DNA from: Candolleomyces eurysporus
Taxonomy: Eukaryota > Basidiomycota > Agaricomycetes > Agaricales > Psathyrellaceae
Length of the DNA stretch: 64,000 nt
Reading direction: 5' to 3'
NCBI GenBank assembly: GCA_027579435.1
Contig: JANBPK010000931.1
Coordinates: 1-64,000, forward strand
Part shown: in pieces, positions 53,615 to 64,000 of the stretch
Position numbering within the stretch: the stretch's first letter is position 1
Layout: each line of letters opens with the position of its first letter
Position numbers and translations under genes: made by a program
Notes under the pieces: model-generated
The model's database searches: none
The model's input: the letters and a program-made list of their open reading frames with translations, nothing else
Told to the model about the DNA's origin: nothing

Positions 53615-54481
53615 TCACTGACAGCTTGTCGCTCTTAGCTTCCTAACCGGCTCGTCTGCCGGCACCCTGTTGAAGCATAGCCCTGAGGCACTCCGCAAGG
53701 CCCATGCTTCAGACCGAACGGACATTTCTACCACCGTGCCCACAGCTCCCACTTGGTAGACTCTCCAGGGAATCAAACTCTGTTCCCCTTCCCACTCTTG
53801 GACAGAAAGAAGAACTTCTATCGCGGGGATTGAAATAGGACAAGCTTCAGCGCTGAAATCGCTGTTTGCTTGTGTCAAAGGAGTCGGTTTCACCAGTCAA
53901 AACTCCAATTGGACATATATCTGCTTATTGACACCATCTTCCAAACGTTCTGCCACACATTTCTGATGGGATGGTTCTATTACGATGTCTTCACGTCCTC
54001 TTGAGAAAGAAATCACCTCGAAGCCAAGATCATCTTCTCTCAACTCCAAGGCGAATTGTATCAAGATACACAGAGACGTGGTTATCGCGACACTGATGCT
54101 GGTCCGAATCTCGTCTCTTCCATCCGCGGGCGTGCTTGGCTTATCTGCGTCTATGTCATGAAGGCACTGTCTGTTACCCCATGGACGGTCTTTCCCAATT
54201 CGTTTCCCATAGCTCATGTCTTGCTCAAAACTGACTTCTCGGAGGAAATACCCAGAGGGCAGCTTCTCGCGCGGTGTACTCGTTCTCCAAACGTAATTTG
54301 TGCGGTACCATCTCACCTGGAAAGGTGCAAGCAGACGCGTCTTTGACAGTTTGCTCGTCTCTTGATCCCTCTGGCTAGAATTCCATGAGAGCCATACCGC
54401 CTGGAGAAGCTGCAAGCTGGGACTAGAACCCCGTATGCGATATATCCCGGTCATGTCGGTTGGTGCTATCACGACATGCAT
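53615..54481 (-). CDS. Doubtful ORF pair interrupted by one in-frame stop
   Basis: From ATG 54481 (MHVVIAPTDM) a minus-strand frame runs 194 codons to a TGA at 53897-53899, and the same frame then stays open down to 53615. Both halves have a balanced composition (for example ALELREDDLGFEVISF, then VLLSVQEWEGEQSLIPWR), so they could be one protein interrupted by an intron, a pseudogene or a sequence error. I do not recognise the family. Chance openness cannot be excluded. Confidence 0.35.
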
Positions 54482-56032
54482 ATCGTCATTTCACGCTCAC
54501 GTAGACAGAACCCCCCCCCTCTCTCTCTTTCCGTGCCGTGCCTGGGTTCGTACTGCATGGTTTCCACTGTGTACATACCTTCCTTCCCGTTTCCCGTTCC
54601 CGCGTTCTACCATATCGAATCAGATAGATTAGCGTGCCGCGAAGACGCGATATCGGAACGCGGTTCGGCAGCAGCAAGGGGGTTCACGTTAACATTCTCA
54701 TCGTCCCGAGCACTTGCCATTCTCACTCCCGCACGTAGATGCAGATTATGATAATAAAGTATGTGAACGGTTGTATGGCCCAGAAGAGATGGTTTTGGGT
54801 ATGTGTCAATCGGCCGCCTTGGCAGTCACTTCTTTTTTCTTTCATGAAAAGAAAGAAACGTTAGGACTTAAAGCCCCCGGACTCGACCTATACGCCACCT
54901 GCAGTCCATCCATCCATCCATCCATCCGTATCTATCTACATGCCGGGTCTGGAGAACAATGGAGAATGCAACTTCAAGCTCCTTGCTGTTGGCGTTCCGA
55001 TTCCGCAAACGCCAGCTTGGAGCATCGGACGGACGGACTTAAAAAGTGTGTATGTACGATTTCAATTCACTCACCCCCCGATCCTGAGGGAACGGACTTT
55101 CCTAGATTTGATTTAGGTATTACAGACACATGGCATTGGAGAACTTTAGACGCCCTTTACGAGGCTGGCATGGCATGCCGTTTGCCAATCCCGTTCAGCG
55201 CGCGTGCATATAGGTCCCAGAGATGGCAGCACTCTGCCGAGCTTTACGGGTAGGTACGAGGAGCGGATGCAAACGGGATCCAGTTGAACGGGTTGAGCGA
55301 ACCTGGGAAGGGGAAGATATGTCCAGCAACACATCGCGAAAACAACGTTATTTGGGGGTACCTAACCATGAAAGCGTTAATTCAGGACCGACCGCAGGTT
55401 ATACCGTGTACGTTTTGTCGCCCTTGCGAGAGGGGGTTTACCTAATCGAATTCCGAATCCCATTCTGCGAAGTATGGGGTAAGTATGGTCAGGACGGGGA
55501 CAGAGAAGGGTTCGCTTTCTCCATAAATCCTTGTCCAGCGGGTCGAGTACGTTATTCGGAGACAAGCTGACCTCTGGACACACGAAAAATTTTCAAGGCG
55601 CTATCTCCAATCGAACTTGAGGAATCGGGACATGGGTCAGAAGATCATCGATTGTGCGTGTAATGCAACTTGAACATGACCGCATTGCTTCATTTTGTGC
55701 GTAGGGTATTCTTTTTGGTCTCTATAGGTATACTACATACACATCAGCTATTCTTACAACGCACAAAGGGCAGTGCATAAACAGAGGAAATAACGATAAC
55801 AGTCTCGAGCCGCGATAGAAGCGGAATGAAATGTTCAAAGAGATCGGCAGGGTAAGCATGGGCAAGCGTCGTAAAACGAAAGGAACGGGTAAGGACGCCA
55901 CAAGGAACGGGTAAATCTGAATGGGAATAATGATACGACATGAAGTACACGGCGGAGAAACTGGAGAGAAGTGACGGCGGCCTAGAAAGCTGGATAGACA
56001 AGTGGGGTCTAGAAAGTTGCTGCGTTTGTCGC
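54482..56032. other. Gene-poor region
   Basis: 1.55 kb between the doubtful ORF and the FAM72 gene. The longest plus-strand ORF (54714-55253) starts with a non-ATG codon and looks like chance. A CCAT tetranucleotide repeat is present. No RNA gene or mobile element was recognised. Confidence 0.45.
54905..54927. repeat. CCAT tetranucleotide microsatellite
   Basis: About five tandem TCCA/CCAT units in a gene-poor stretch. Confidence 0.85.
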
Positions 56033-57142
56033 TTAGCGGTCGAATACGATGCCCAGGGCATTATCGGCCAGGTGTTGGTGATGCCCTGCTTGCCTTGCAC
56101 GTTCATCGTCCCGTACTGCTGGTATCTCGCCGCTGCGGGTCAAGTGATGCCAATGAAGCACATCACCGGCTTTCAGATGTCGGGATGTGAACGGAGGCTC
56201 TTTGTGGTCAAGGTTCGCGTCAGTGAGGGGTGGTGTGATTGATCCAGATTCAGAGAATGAGTGATAGAACCTGTGAGGAGGTGGCGGCGAGGCGCTAAAT
56301 GGATGGTGAGTCGGGGTAGAGGCATACGCGTATGGAACGAGATATGGCTGGGTCATCGTCGGGTATAANGGGATCCGAGGGACGCGACGGGTTGGAGATA
56401 AATGGAGTCGCATACTCAAGGGGAGGAGTTGGGGGATAGTCGGTCGGGGAAGTCGAGCGGGTAAATGGATGGACATGTTGTGGGGGGAAGGGTGGACTTC
56501 CCTGGGGCGTGGAATGTGACGAGGGGTAGGGATTCGACTGCTGGGAAGGGACGAGCGGGGTAGGAGTAAAGAAGGTGACGGGTTCGAATGGAATGACACC
56601 TGGTTCGTTTGGGACATAGTGCCGTTCTGTCCCCACGATTTCGCTGGAGTGAAAGACGAAGCGATGGCCGTTGGTGGCGCGGCTGGAAGAACTTATGGAG
56701 GAGGTGCAGCGTGTGCACTGGAAGGGACGCTGTGAACGCGGTCGAAACCTGGAAAATTCGAAGACGTACGGGAATGACAATCATGTAACCGACGGGGCTA
56801 CCACATCCGTGGCAGCACAAGGTTTGGGTCAAGCACTCGCAGGTACGGGACGGGGCGGGGCGACAGGATGACGCGAGACCCAGGGTGTCGGAGTCTGGGG
56901 AATAGGCGGAGCAATTAACCGGGGACGCGTCCGAGGAGTAGAGGGAGACGTTCGGCCGGAGCAGCAAGACGGCCTGGTGCGATGAGGTTAGGGAAGCTAT
57001 GCACGGGCTCGACGAGCGGACGCACCTTCATGGCCCTGTTGGTGAGGAAGAGACCGCATGAGCTGCAGTCGAGGATCCAGACCTTGTGGGCGACGGGGGG
57101 AGGGGGCGGGGGATAGGGGCCTTGGGAAGGATAGTGCTGCAT
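56033..57142 (-). CDS. FAM72-family protein with a long C-terminal extension
   Basis: Small Cys-rich family known from animals and also found in fungi. Start MQHYPSQGPYPPPPPP. The FAM72 core reads VWILDCSSCGLFLTNRAMK, then (after an intron) AVLLLRPNVSLYSSD, CECLTQTLCCHGCGSPVGY, and (after another intron) CTRC...GHRFVFHSSEI. Four CX2C-like cysteine pairs suggest zinc binding. A Pro/Ser-rich linker follows; at N56369 the frame changes, and the second frame continues to LKAGDVLHWHHLTRSGEIPA and a stop read from 56035. Joining the frames at the N is inference. The function of FAM72 in fungi is unknown. Confidence 0.75.
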
Positions 57143-57311
57143 GGGCAGGGCGATAAAGAAGGGGAGCTGGGAGGTGCATTTTATAGCCGGGGAGATCAGA
57201 CTTCCCGAGTCCCAGGCTCAACCCATGAACGCCTCCTCCNAAACTCGTTAGNCCCCGAATGAGCCTCTGATAGCCTCGCGATCACTGCTGACAAACACTT
57301 TCTCTCCCTCC
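57143..57311. promoter_or_regulatory. Divergent promoter of FAM72 and NOL12 genes
   Basis: 169 bp separate two start codons in opposite directions, so both core promoters must lie here or overlap the 5' UTRs. Ns at 57240 and 57252. No clear TATA box. Confidence 0.5.
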
Positions 57312-58157
57312 ATGGCCTCCAACAACCTCGCCCGCCTCACCAGGGCCCACTCCGCCGTCGCCGCGAAGAGGCATGCAAAGAGGCGCCAGCTAGCCGAGGT
57401 CGTTTTCGACGACGAGGCCCGCAGGTCCGTCCTTCTTCTATCACACTCCCGTGTGCCCGTTTCATATCAGGTCCAGGGAGTTCCTTACCGGTTTTCATAA
57501 ACGCAAAAAGGCAAAGACAGAAGCTGCCCGGAAAAAGGCAAAGGAGCGAGAGAGACAGGACCGTCTCCAGGATCGCAGAGAGGTGCGCGGCATCTCTAAA
57601 TCGCCCACCCATCTTCTTAGCCCTCCGACAGCGTCGGCAAGCCCTCAGAGAGCAGGCCCAGGAAAATGCACACAAGGTCGAGCAGGCCTATGCTGCAGCC
57701 ATTCTCGGTATGTCACTCTGTTCTCTTCTTAAAGGCACCCCCTTTCACACTCCATCCAGGCGATGCCGTGGATGATGATGCCGGAGATGACGATGAATGG
57801 CACGGCGTGACTCCATCCTCGGCGACGGAGAAAGATGCACAGTACCAAGGCGAAGAAGTCGTCGCGACTGTCACCGTCGTAGAAGATTTCGACCCCTCTA
57901 CCCTCACCACCGCCGGGCCTGTACCCGCCCAGGGAACGTCGGAAGAATTCACTGAACCTAATTCTACATCCAAACCTCCGTCGTCACATGAAAAGCCCCC
58001 TTCAAAGCTAGCTAAACGGAAAGTGAAGGAAAAGAAGATTTATTACGAAACAAAACAGGCACGTAAGCACCAGCGCGAAAAGCAGCGAGGGCGAAAGCTT
58101 GAAAAGGCCGAACGTGCTGGTGGCAAGGCATCTAGGCAGAAAAGAGCGAAACGATGA
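57312..58157 (+). CDS. NOL12: Nucleolar protein 12 / Rrp17-like
   Basis: Nucleolar ribosome-biogenesis factor of the Nop25/Rrp17 family. Exons 57312-57424, 57471-57582, 57632-57707 and 57760-58157 total 699 nt, 232 residues. The signature REFLTGFHKRKK is followed by a basic helix (ARKKAKERERQDRLQDRRE) running into ALREQAQENAHK. An acidic region follows, then a basic C-terminus with KIYYETKQARKHQREKQRG and RQKRAKR, the usual tail. Start ATG 57312. Confidence 0.87.
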
Positions 58158-59182
58158 CCCTATGTATGTATGTATGTATCCGAGATTATCACCCATCACC
58201 CTTATTTCCGATGGATATGCTCCCCCTTTCTCATCCCGTCCCGTCGGTTGACATACATCCTGCCCCTAGACACATACTGGATCAACATGTACGATACCTG
58301 GGCTGGTTGACACGTTCTCCCGTAGTCAGGGTATTTATCTGCCTCTAGGCTTCTGGGCATCGATGTCCGTTCCCGGCCGCTACGAAAGAATGGTATTAAC
58401 CTGGGTTGCGTTCGGGAAGCAACTATCTGCTGACATGCCATCATCATAACTCCATGGTTTATTACTCCATCCAAAGTTATCTACGGGATTCTGGATGTTC
58501 TTCCATTTGAATCTGAACACATGCAACACTCTGTTTTCACACTTCCTCAAGCTTTACGGAACACATGCCCCCTTTTGCTTGGTACTTAAACCCATCCGTC
58601 TCATTTCCCGACATCCGTCTTCTGGGTAAGTGCTTTGAAGATTAGGATTGACATCTGTCCAAAGCTTGATTCGAACTTATCACAATTCAACGGTGAAATC
58701 ACAGTTGAGGACACCGAGACGACGTGACGGGTTATACACAACTTTTGAGGGTGCGTATATCCAAAGCCCTGCTATATGGCCCGAATCCTGGTTCATACAC
58801 ATGGGGCAAAATGGACTCGAGTTGTCCCAAGCTTGGCCGCCAACGGAAGACGAAGACCGGGTTCGATCTTTCGGTCAAGTCAGATGGGCTATGTTGGCTG
58901 CCCTTGGATATCACATATGATTCTCTTCGAGGGCTTTCTTGAAATGTTAGCGCATTTGCCCCATTCAATATGCAAATGGAGAGATTTGAGATTCCATCAT
59001 CCCGCCTTCCAACTTCCCCGACTCGGATGCGCCTGTCAGGCACGGTTCGTGGGAAGAAAAACGCGCCCTCCACGTGGCGCTTCGTCAGGTGACTCCAACC
59101 GAGCCTCACCTGCCCTCAGGGACGTTGCAACTTGCAACCACCTTGTACGACAGTCTCTTCTCGATACATACTCTTCGGCGGA
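58158..59182. other. Intergenic region between NOL12 and BOS1
   Basis: About 1.0 kb with a TATG tetranucleotide repeat at its start. The open frames at 58648-59186 do not use a convincing start or match a family. Confidence 0.4.
58161..58179. repeat. TATG tetranucleotide microsatellite
   Basis: Nearly five TATG units just after the NOL12 stop codon, in its 3' UTR. Confidence 0.85.
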
Positions 59183-60232
59183 ATGAACTCGCTCTACACT
59201 ACGGGTGTCAGGCAGACAAGCTCTCTGCAGGCAGATCTTGAGAGGCTACGAAATGGCGACAATTCAGCAGCACTATTAGGTGAATAACTAACTGTCGACC
59301 GGCCTGTTATTATTCAATCAATAAATTGACTAACGAAGGGTGCCTCCTGGATCTGTCTGCTAGGACAGATATCTGCGTCTCTGGCTGCTATGAACCGGAC
59401 CATTGAGGACTATGACACCATGGCGAGACGCGAAATGATCAAGGCAAAGCGGGAAAAGGCCGAAATGTACGTTATTCTCTCTGCCTTCCAGGGGTGTATA
59501 ATCCTTATCTTGAACTACTGGTTGAAGGCGTGTAACCAAATTCCGGACAGACTATCATGAACTGAGAAATCAGTTTGAGAAAGTGAAAGCAGAGGCGGCG
59601 ACTGCGGTGCGTATCAGTGTCTGCCTGCCCAAACAAACGGACTGACGTTTCGTCTATCTATCTATCTTTTGTTTCCATTTTCAGAACGCTGCAGCACAAA
59701 GAGCCGAACTCCTGACCAGCACCGGAGGACCTCTTCCCTCGCCTTCCGACGCACGGAGACGGTTCCAGCCTTCACATCCATCCAGCCAATCCAACACGCT
59801 CCACCCTGCCCTGAGATCGCAACAAAGCGAAACAATATCAGAGTCTCCTTTCAGAAGCTCGACCCCGCAGAACGGGTATTCTGCACGCGAGTCCCATGCT
59901 CTTGATGAACACACATTCATTCAGAGTACAAGCGACCGCCTGGACGAGTTCTTGGCTCAGGGCCGAGAGGTGCTTGACAACCTGGTCGACCAACGGCAGG
60001 TCTTGAAAGGCACACACAAGAGGCTCTTGGATACGGCCAATACATTGGGGCTGAGTCGTAACGTTATCGTTTGGATTGAAAGACGGAGGTAAGTCGTAAC
60101 CTGTGCGGCTTTCCAAATGGCAACATCACGCTGACTGACCCTTCGTACAGTACACAAGATATGTACATTTTCATCTTTGGTGGCATCTGCACCTTCTTTT
60201 GTTTCTTTTTGATCTGGTACTACTTGGGGTGA
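59183..60232 (+). CDS. BOS1: Golgi Qb-SNARE Bos1/membrin (GOSR2)
   Basis: SNARE of ER-to-Golgi transport. Exons 59183-59279, 59364-59466, 59528-59606, 59685-60088 and 60151-60232 join in phase: 765 nt, 254 residues. The N-terminus MNSLYTTGVRQTSSL is followed by a helical domain. The SNARE helix reads STSDRLDEFLAQGREVLDN and continues to KRLLDTANTLGLSRNVI. The C-terminal anchor is FIFGGICTFFCFFLIWYYLG. All features fit the family. Confidence 0.92.
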
Positions 60233-60745
60233 AGGATCGATGTTCGATCTGCGTTTGTTCTATTTTATGTGGACACTCTATATACCTTTCCTAATGTTAT
60301 CATTATGCGTTTCAGCTTGACGCCTCGTATCAGGAGAGACTGCAGCTCTAATTAATAGCGCCCTGACAATATGTAGGCCGAGCTGAGCGAGGGCTCCCGG
60401 CGCTCACTTGGATTCAGCTTCATCAGTCATAAGGTCAAGGAGGGGAGTCGAGTTGGTCTCGATTGGAATGTAGGATTTCTGAAATAGCCTGCTAAAGATG
60501 AACATCGAAAACCAGACAGATATGACAGGTTTTTGGCATTTTCGATTTCCTCAGATGCGACGACAATGTCAAAGTTTTTGCACTTTGACGGAATTCCAGT
60601 GGATGGATTCTAGGGACCAGGATAAAAATAACTACATTGCAGAGTGGACATTAGTCAAGTTCCAGAGTACAACGGCTCCGTTAGACGTACCAGGAGAGCG
60701 TGTAAAGTACAATGAATACAATGTGTCTGGAAGGAACGAGGCCAG
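60233..60745. other. Intergenic region between converging BOS1 and FCF1 genes
   Basis: Two genes end here. The small plus-strand ORF at 60498-60764 overlaps the FCF1 stop and matches nothing I know. Confidence 0.4.
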
Positions 60746-61629
60746 TTACGCAGGCGCTCCCTGATCTGGGAGCCTCTCTATTGCATACCGTCTAGACACG
60801 ATGTACATGAGAGGAACACCAGGAATCTGCCGTATCCGTCTTCGCAAATCTCGATCGCAAGTGGCAACGATAAAGCATTTGTGGGACGTGACACGTTGAA
60901 CCAGACAATCATCAGCATAGGTTCCTGAGTGAGAGCACTTTAGGCGCTCGAAACGTGGGTCCCGAGCCACTCTGCGGAAAGGAAAGCCGGGAAAGGTAGA
61001 TTGAGCGGGGTAGATTGGAATGAAATACAGCTTTCGAGTGACTCACCGCAAGGCTACACGGTATCGATGACCAAGTTTCTCCAACTCAGCCATGACACAG
61101 TCAGTTACACAAGGTATGCCTGATCACAATCATATTGATTTAGTTCTCTTGTGAAATGGAAAGCACAACATACATTTGGCGTAGAGGCAGTCCATCATCC
61201 CGCTCACGAGTTCCAATTTATTTTGGAGGCTAAAGTTAATAAAGTTGGTATCGATTAAGACCCGGTATGGCGGTACGAGCGCAGTGTTGTGCTGCAGGAA
61301 TAGGGAAGACGCCGCTTGAGTGCTAAAATTAAGCGTTAGTCGGGCTGGCTATGAATGAGAGATCTGAGTTCACGCACACACGCCGGACGGCCTTGGCTTT
61401 TTCCTCTTCTTCCTTCTTTTGCTGTTTGAGCTGGTTCTCTTTCCTGATAAACGTCGTATGCCAGTCAATGCTTGAGAAACAGATAGAACAATGATCTCTT
61501 ACAGCCGGATGTCATTTGGATTCAACATCCTCTTGACAGCTGCGAATTTTCTTGTTTTCTTGGCTTTTACCTAGATGAGACACTTGAGCTTACTCATTTC
61601 AAGTTTACCAGCGCCTGGCAGCATACCAT
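60746..61629 (-). CDS. FCF1: rRNA-processing protein FCF1 (PIN domain)
   Basis: Component of the small-subunit processome. After an ATG-only first coding exon (61627-61629) and a 56-nt intron (61571-61626) the protein reads [16 protein letters not shown]. The PIN domain shows [49 protein letters not shown] and [14 protein letters not shown]; the end is [10 protein letters not shown]. Several short introns. Stop TAA read from 60748. Length near 200 residues, as in yeast. Confidence 0.92.
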
Positions 61630-63104
61630 CTTCAACTGCGGTGAAGAGACGCTGAATGCTACGAACTTGGAAAGTGATGGTAAATAGTCAAGGCGGAAAA
61701 AATGGCACAGCCACTTTGAGTGGCACTGTGCCCATGTGTGAATACCTGAATAAGCTTCTTCAGTGTGGCATCCTCCGTCCGCAACTCACCCGAAAAAAAG
61801 AAAACCATCCGATCCTCTCACTTTCTGAGCTGTTCGGGTATAATTTAAGTTGGACTTGTCTTCGACAGAAGCTCCCGGAAAGCTGTACCTATCTATCTGG
61901 AGTCGCTACCGTTCGCGAGCTGCCACCACTTCGGACGGACATATCCTCTCACCGCTCCGAACGGCCAGGAAATGGCCAGGAAGCACATGAAGGCAAGCTT
62001 CTGTCTCNTTTTTTTTTGAGTTTCTCCAAGAAATATTAGAACTCGTGTTTCCGAGGCGGTGTTTAGGTTCCGACACGAGGCCTACCTACTGGGCGTATGA
62101 TAGAGCCTCATCAATGTAGTGAAACCTGTTGGTCAACAGGCTGACAATACACTACCATAGGGTACCGAGCTTTTAATTATATCAGGGTCGGATACCCGGA
62201 AAGAAAATTACCAGCCTTGGGGTTATGCAGTGGTCAGAAGGTCTCCTCGAGTCACAGTACTTTACTGCACTTCACAAAAGAATTATTTGAGCGCCATCGA
62301 GCACACACGGATCACTGCCATACGGCGAATGGATCCAGTCATTTTCCGCTTGGAATTCGTCTCAGCCCTCTTAATGGAGACAGAACATTGAGACTCCTAC
62401 AATTGTTAATGCATATCATTGGAACAACTCCGAACAACACCCCCTCCGTCTTGTAAACCCACCATTGACGGTACTCCAAATTACGGAACCCAGACAGTGC
62501 GCAAAGCTAAAATTTGAGAACTCCAAAACGGAGCATTCGTTGAGGCGAGACTGGTAGTTACCAGGGGTAAATAAGCCGGCGAAAATGCTTAGATAGCCTT
62601 GATGTCAGACCTCCGTGAACGTCGCTCAAACCTGATAAGGCACAGCCTTGAAGGCAATGAGATCAACAGGAGGGAACTCGAACAAATTTTGGCACGCACT
62701 AGTTGATGGATAAACAACTGGGAAAGATTGTTGATTTCGGTGGGCTCAGCGTCGAGAAAGGTAAGAGAGAGCGACTAGCTGGACCCACAACAGCGGTGTA
62801 CTCCACGAAAAAAGTCTAGCGCTGAACTGCAATTCCTTCCAACTCCAACTAGTATGTACTATGATCTATCTGGACCCAGGCGTATTGAATCCGACAATTG
62901 ATGGATCATAGCGCTGCACATCACTGTCGCCTAAAATGGGCGATGCATGAGATCGCAGCCCAAACGGTCACTCAATCTGCACCTATATAACCCTTATACT
63001 CGGTTGCGAAATGGCTCACCAGTCATACCTTCTCATCCCTCATCGTCTGTCTCATCTCCAGCCTCGTACTTTATATCCTTCATCTAATCTATCGTCTACA
63101 AACG
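61630..63104. other. Intergenic region between FCF1 and PAL, long PAL upstream region
   Basis: About 1.5 kb. Divergent promoters; the open frame at 61656-62039 starts with a non-standard codon and ends at a T run with N62008. No mobile element or RNA gene was recognised. A TATA box lies close to PAL. Confidence 0.5.
62984..62990 (+). promoter_or_regulatory. TATA box of PAL
   Basis: TATATAA, 115 nt upstream of the PAL start codon. The CT-rich stretch that follows (about 63030-63100) resembles a fungal transcription start region. Confidence 0.6.
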
Positions 63105-64000
63105 ATGCCTGCTCTTCCCTCTGACACTCGCACCACTCCTCGACGCTCATACTCTATCTCCGGCGGGCACATGATGCGGGATACGACTGTCCTGAAGCCC
63201 GAAAAGTCAGAGACCTACGGGAGCCGTCCAGCTCCAGCTCCCCTGCGCCGCTTGTCGACCTGTAGATCGACCGCACCACCCTCCCCAACTACCTACCTCC
63301 CGACGCCAGTGTTAGCATCAGGCCAGGGAAGGCCCACCGCTTTGGTGGAGAAATTCATTCAAAACTTCAAGGACATAGAAAGCCACAAGTGAGAGATATT
63401 ATCTTTGTCTTGTCCTATCATGACTAACCGACCGCGTAGAAATGGAAAGGCTATCATTGTCGACGGGCAATCGCTCTCGATAGCAGCGGTCACCGCTGCA
63501 GCACGCTATAATGCGCCTGTAGTCTTGGATGAATCCTTCGCTGTGGCAGTCAAGCTAGNAAAAAAGTCGGAAAGTCGTCACGGACAAGATGTCCAATGGT
63601 ACCAGCGTTTATGGCGTTTCGACCGGTTTCGGTGGAAGCGCGACCACCCGTACGGACGAGCCCATCCTACTTGGCAATGCCCTGTTGCAACATCAGCACA
63701 GTGGTGTCTTGCCATCTTCGACCAAGAAGCTGGAGGCATTGCCGTTGCTTGATCCTATCGCATCGACCAGCATGCCTGAATCCTGGGTCCGAGGCGCAAT
63801 CTTGATTCGTATGAATTCGCTCATTCGTGGACACTCTGGCGTCCGAAGGGAACTCATTGAGAAAATGAGCGATCTTTTGCGCGAAAACATCACCCCTTTG
63901 GTTCCCTTGCGTGGGAGTATCTCAGCCTCTGGAGGTAAGGTTGTTACATGTCACGAAAAAGTCGCACACTGACGCGTATCCAGACTTGTCCCCTCTGTCC
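63105..64000 (+). CDS. PAL: Phenylalanine ammonia-lyase (3' partial)
   Basis: Converts phenylalanine to trans-cinnamate and ammonia. Start [15 protein letters not shown]; the first exon ends ESHK and the next starts [12 protein letters not shown]. Conserved blocks are [18 protein letters not shown] with its catalytic Tyr, [33 protein letters not shown] and [12 protein letters not shown]. The Ala-Ser-Gly (63925-63933) that forms the MIO cofactor is followed by an intron; the next exon continues DLSPLS and runs off the window. A frame change at N63559, after VKL, is best explained by a sequence error. The N-terminal 90 residues are extra and Ser/Pro-rich, as in fungal PALs. Confidence 0.92.

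Noticed and set aside
54418..54436. B-box-like GGTTCTAGTCC on the minus strand
   Set aside because: No A-box or cloverleaf upstream; it lies inside the open frame at 53897-54481.
54714..55253. 179-codon plus-strand ORF
   Set aside because: Non-ATG start, crosses a microsatellite, and has no recognisable domain.

Overview
The window looks like nuclear DNA of a filamentous basidiomycete, most likely an Agaricomycete. Genes are dense (about 27 in 64 kb, on both strands) and are cut by many short GT-AG introns, mostly 50-75 nt. The gene set is fungal housekeeping plus basidiomycete-type families: a Mei2-like RRM protein, a secreted S41 peptidase, a CaMKK-like kinase and phenylalanine ammonia-lyase. 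There is no operon structure, and I recognised no transposon, virus, CRISPR array, rRNA or confident tRNA. Species cannot be settled from the sequence alone.

Layout, 1-31 kb: a Sec7-domain ARF exchange factor (5' end cut by the window edge); a J-like/NFKBIL1-type protein; mitochondrial MIA40; a 2-oxoglutarate/Fe(II) oxygenase; replicative helicase subunit MCM2; a twin-CX9C DUF3128/EMI1 protein; an alpha/beta-hydrolase; a Mei2-like RNA-binding protein; mitoribosomal protein bS6m; a HAD hydrolase; a secreted S41 peptidase; Tudor-SN; and a CaMKK-like protein kinase.

Layout, 31-64 kb: UPF2 (nonsense-mediated decay), divergent from a Rad26/ATRIP-like checkpoint protein; a coiled-coil protein with an unusually regular Gly-X3 array; a degenerate amidohydrolase-like protein; an unrecognised protein with a conserved-looking C-terminal block; chaperonin subunit CCT6; SET9/Suv4-20-type H4K20 methyltransferase; four-repeat polyubiquitin; a doubtful ORF; a FAM72 homologue; NOL12/Rrp17; the SNARE Bos1; FCF1; and the 5' part of phenylalanine ammonia-lyase at the right edge.

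The genes do not form one pathway. There are loose thematic links: MIA40 and a candidate CX9C substrate; NOL12 and FCF1 in ribosome biogenesis; MCM2, ATRIP and SET9 in chromatin and replication. Most single Ns abut homopolymer runs, and several coincide with a reading-frame change, so they look like unresolved homopolymer lengths rather than real mutations. I found no convincing new multi-gene system. The most interesting items are local: the Gly-X3 array, apparent loss of active-site residues in two enzyme folds, a 28-nt exon carrying the S41 active-site segment, and introns placed directly after the start codon.
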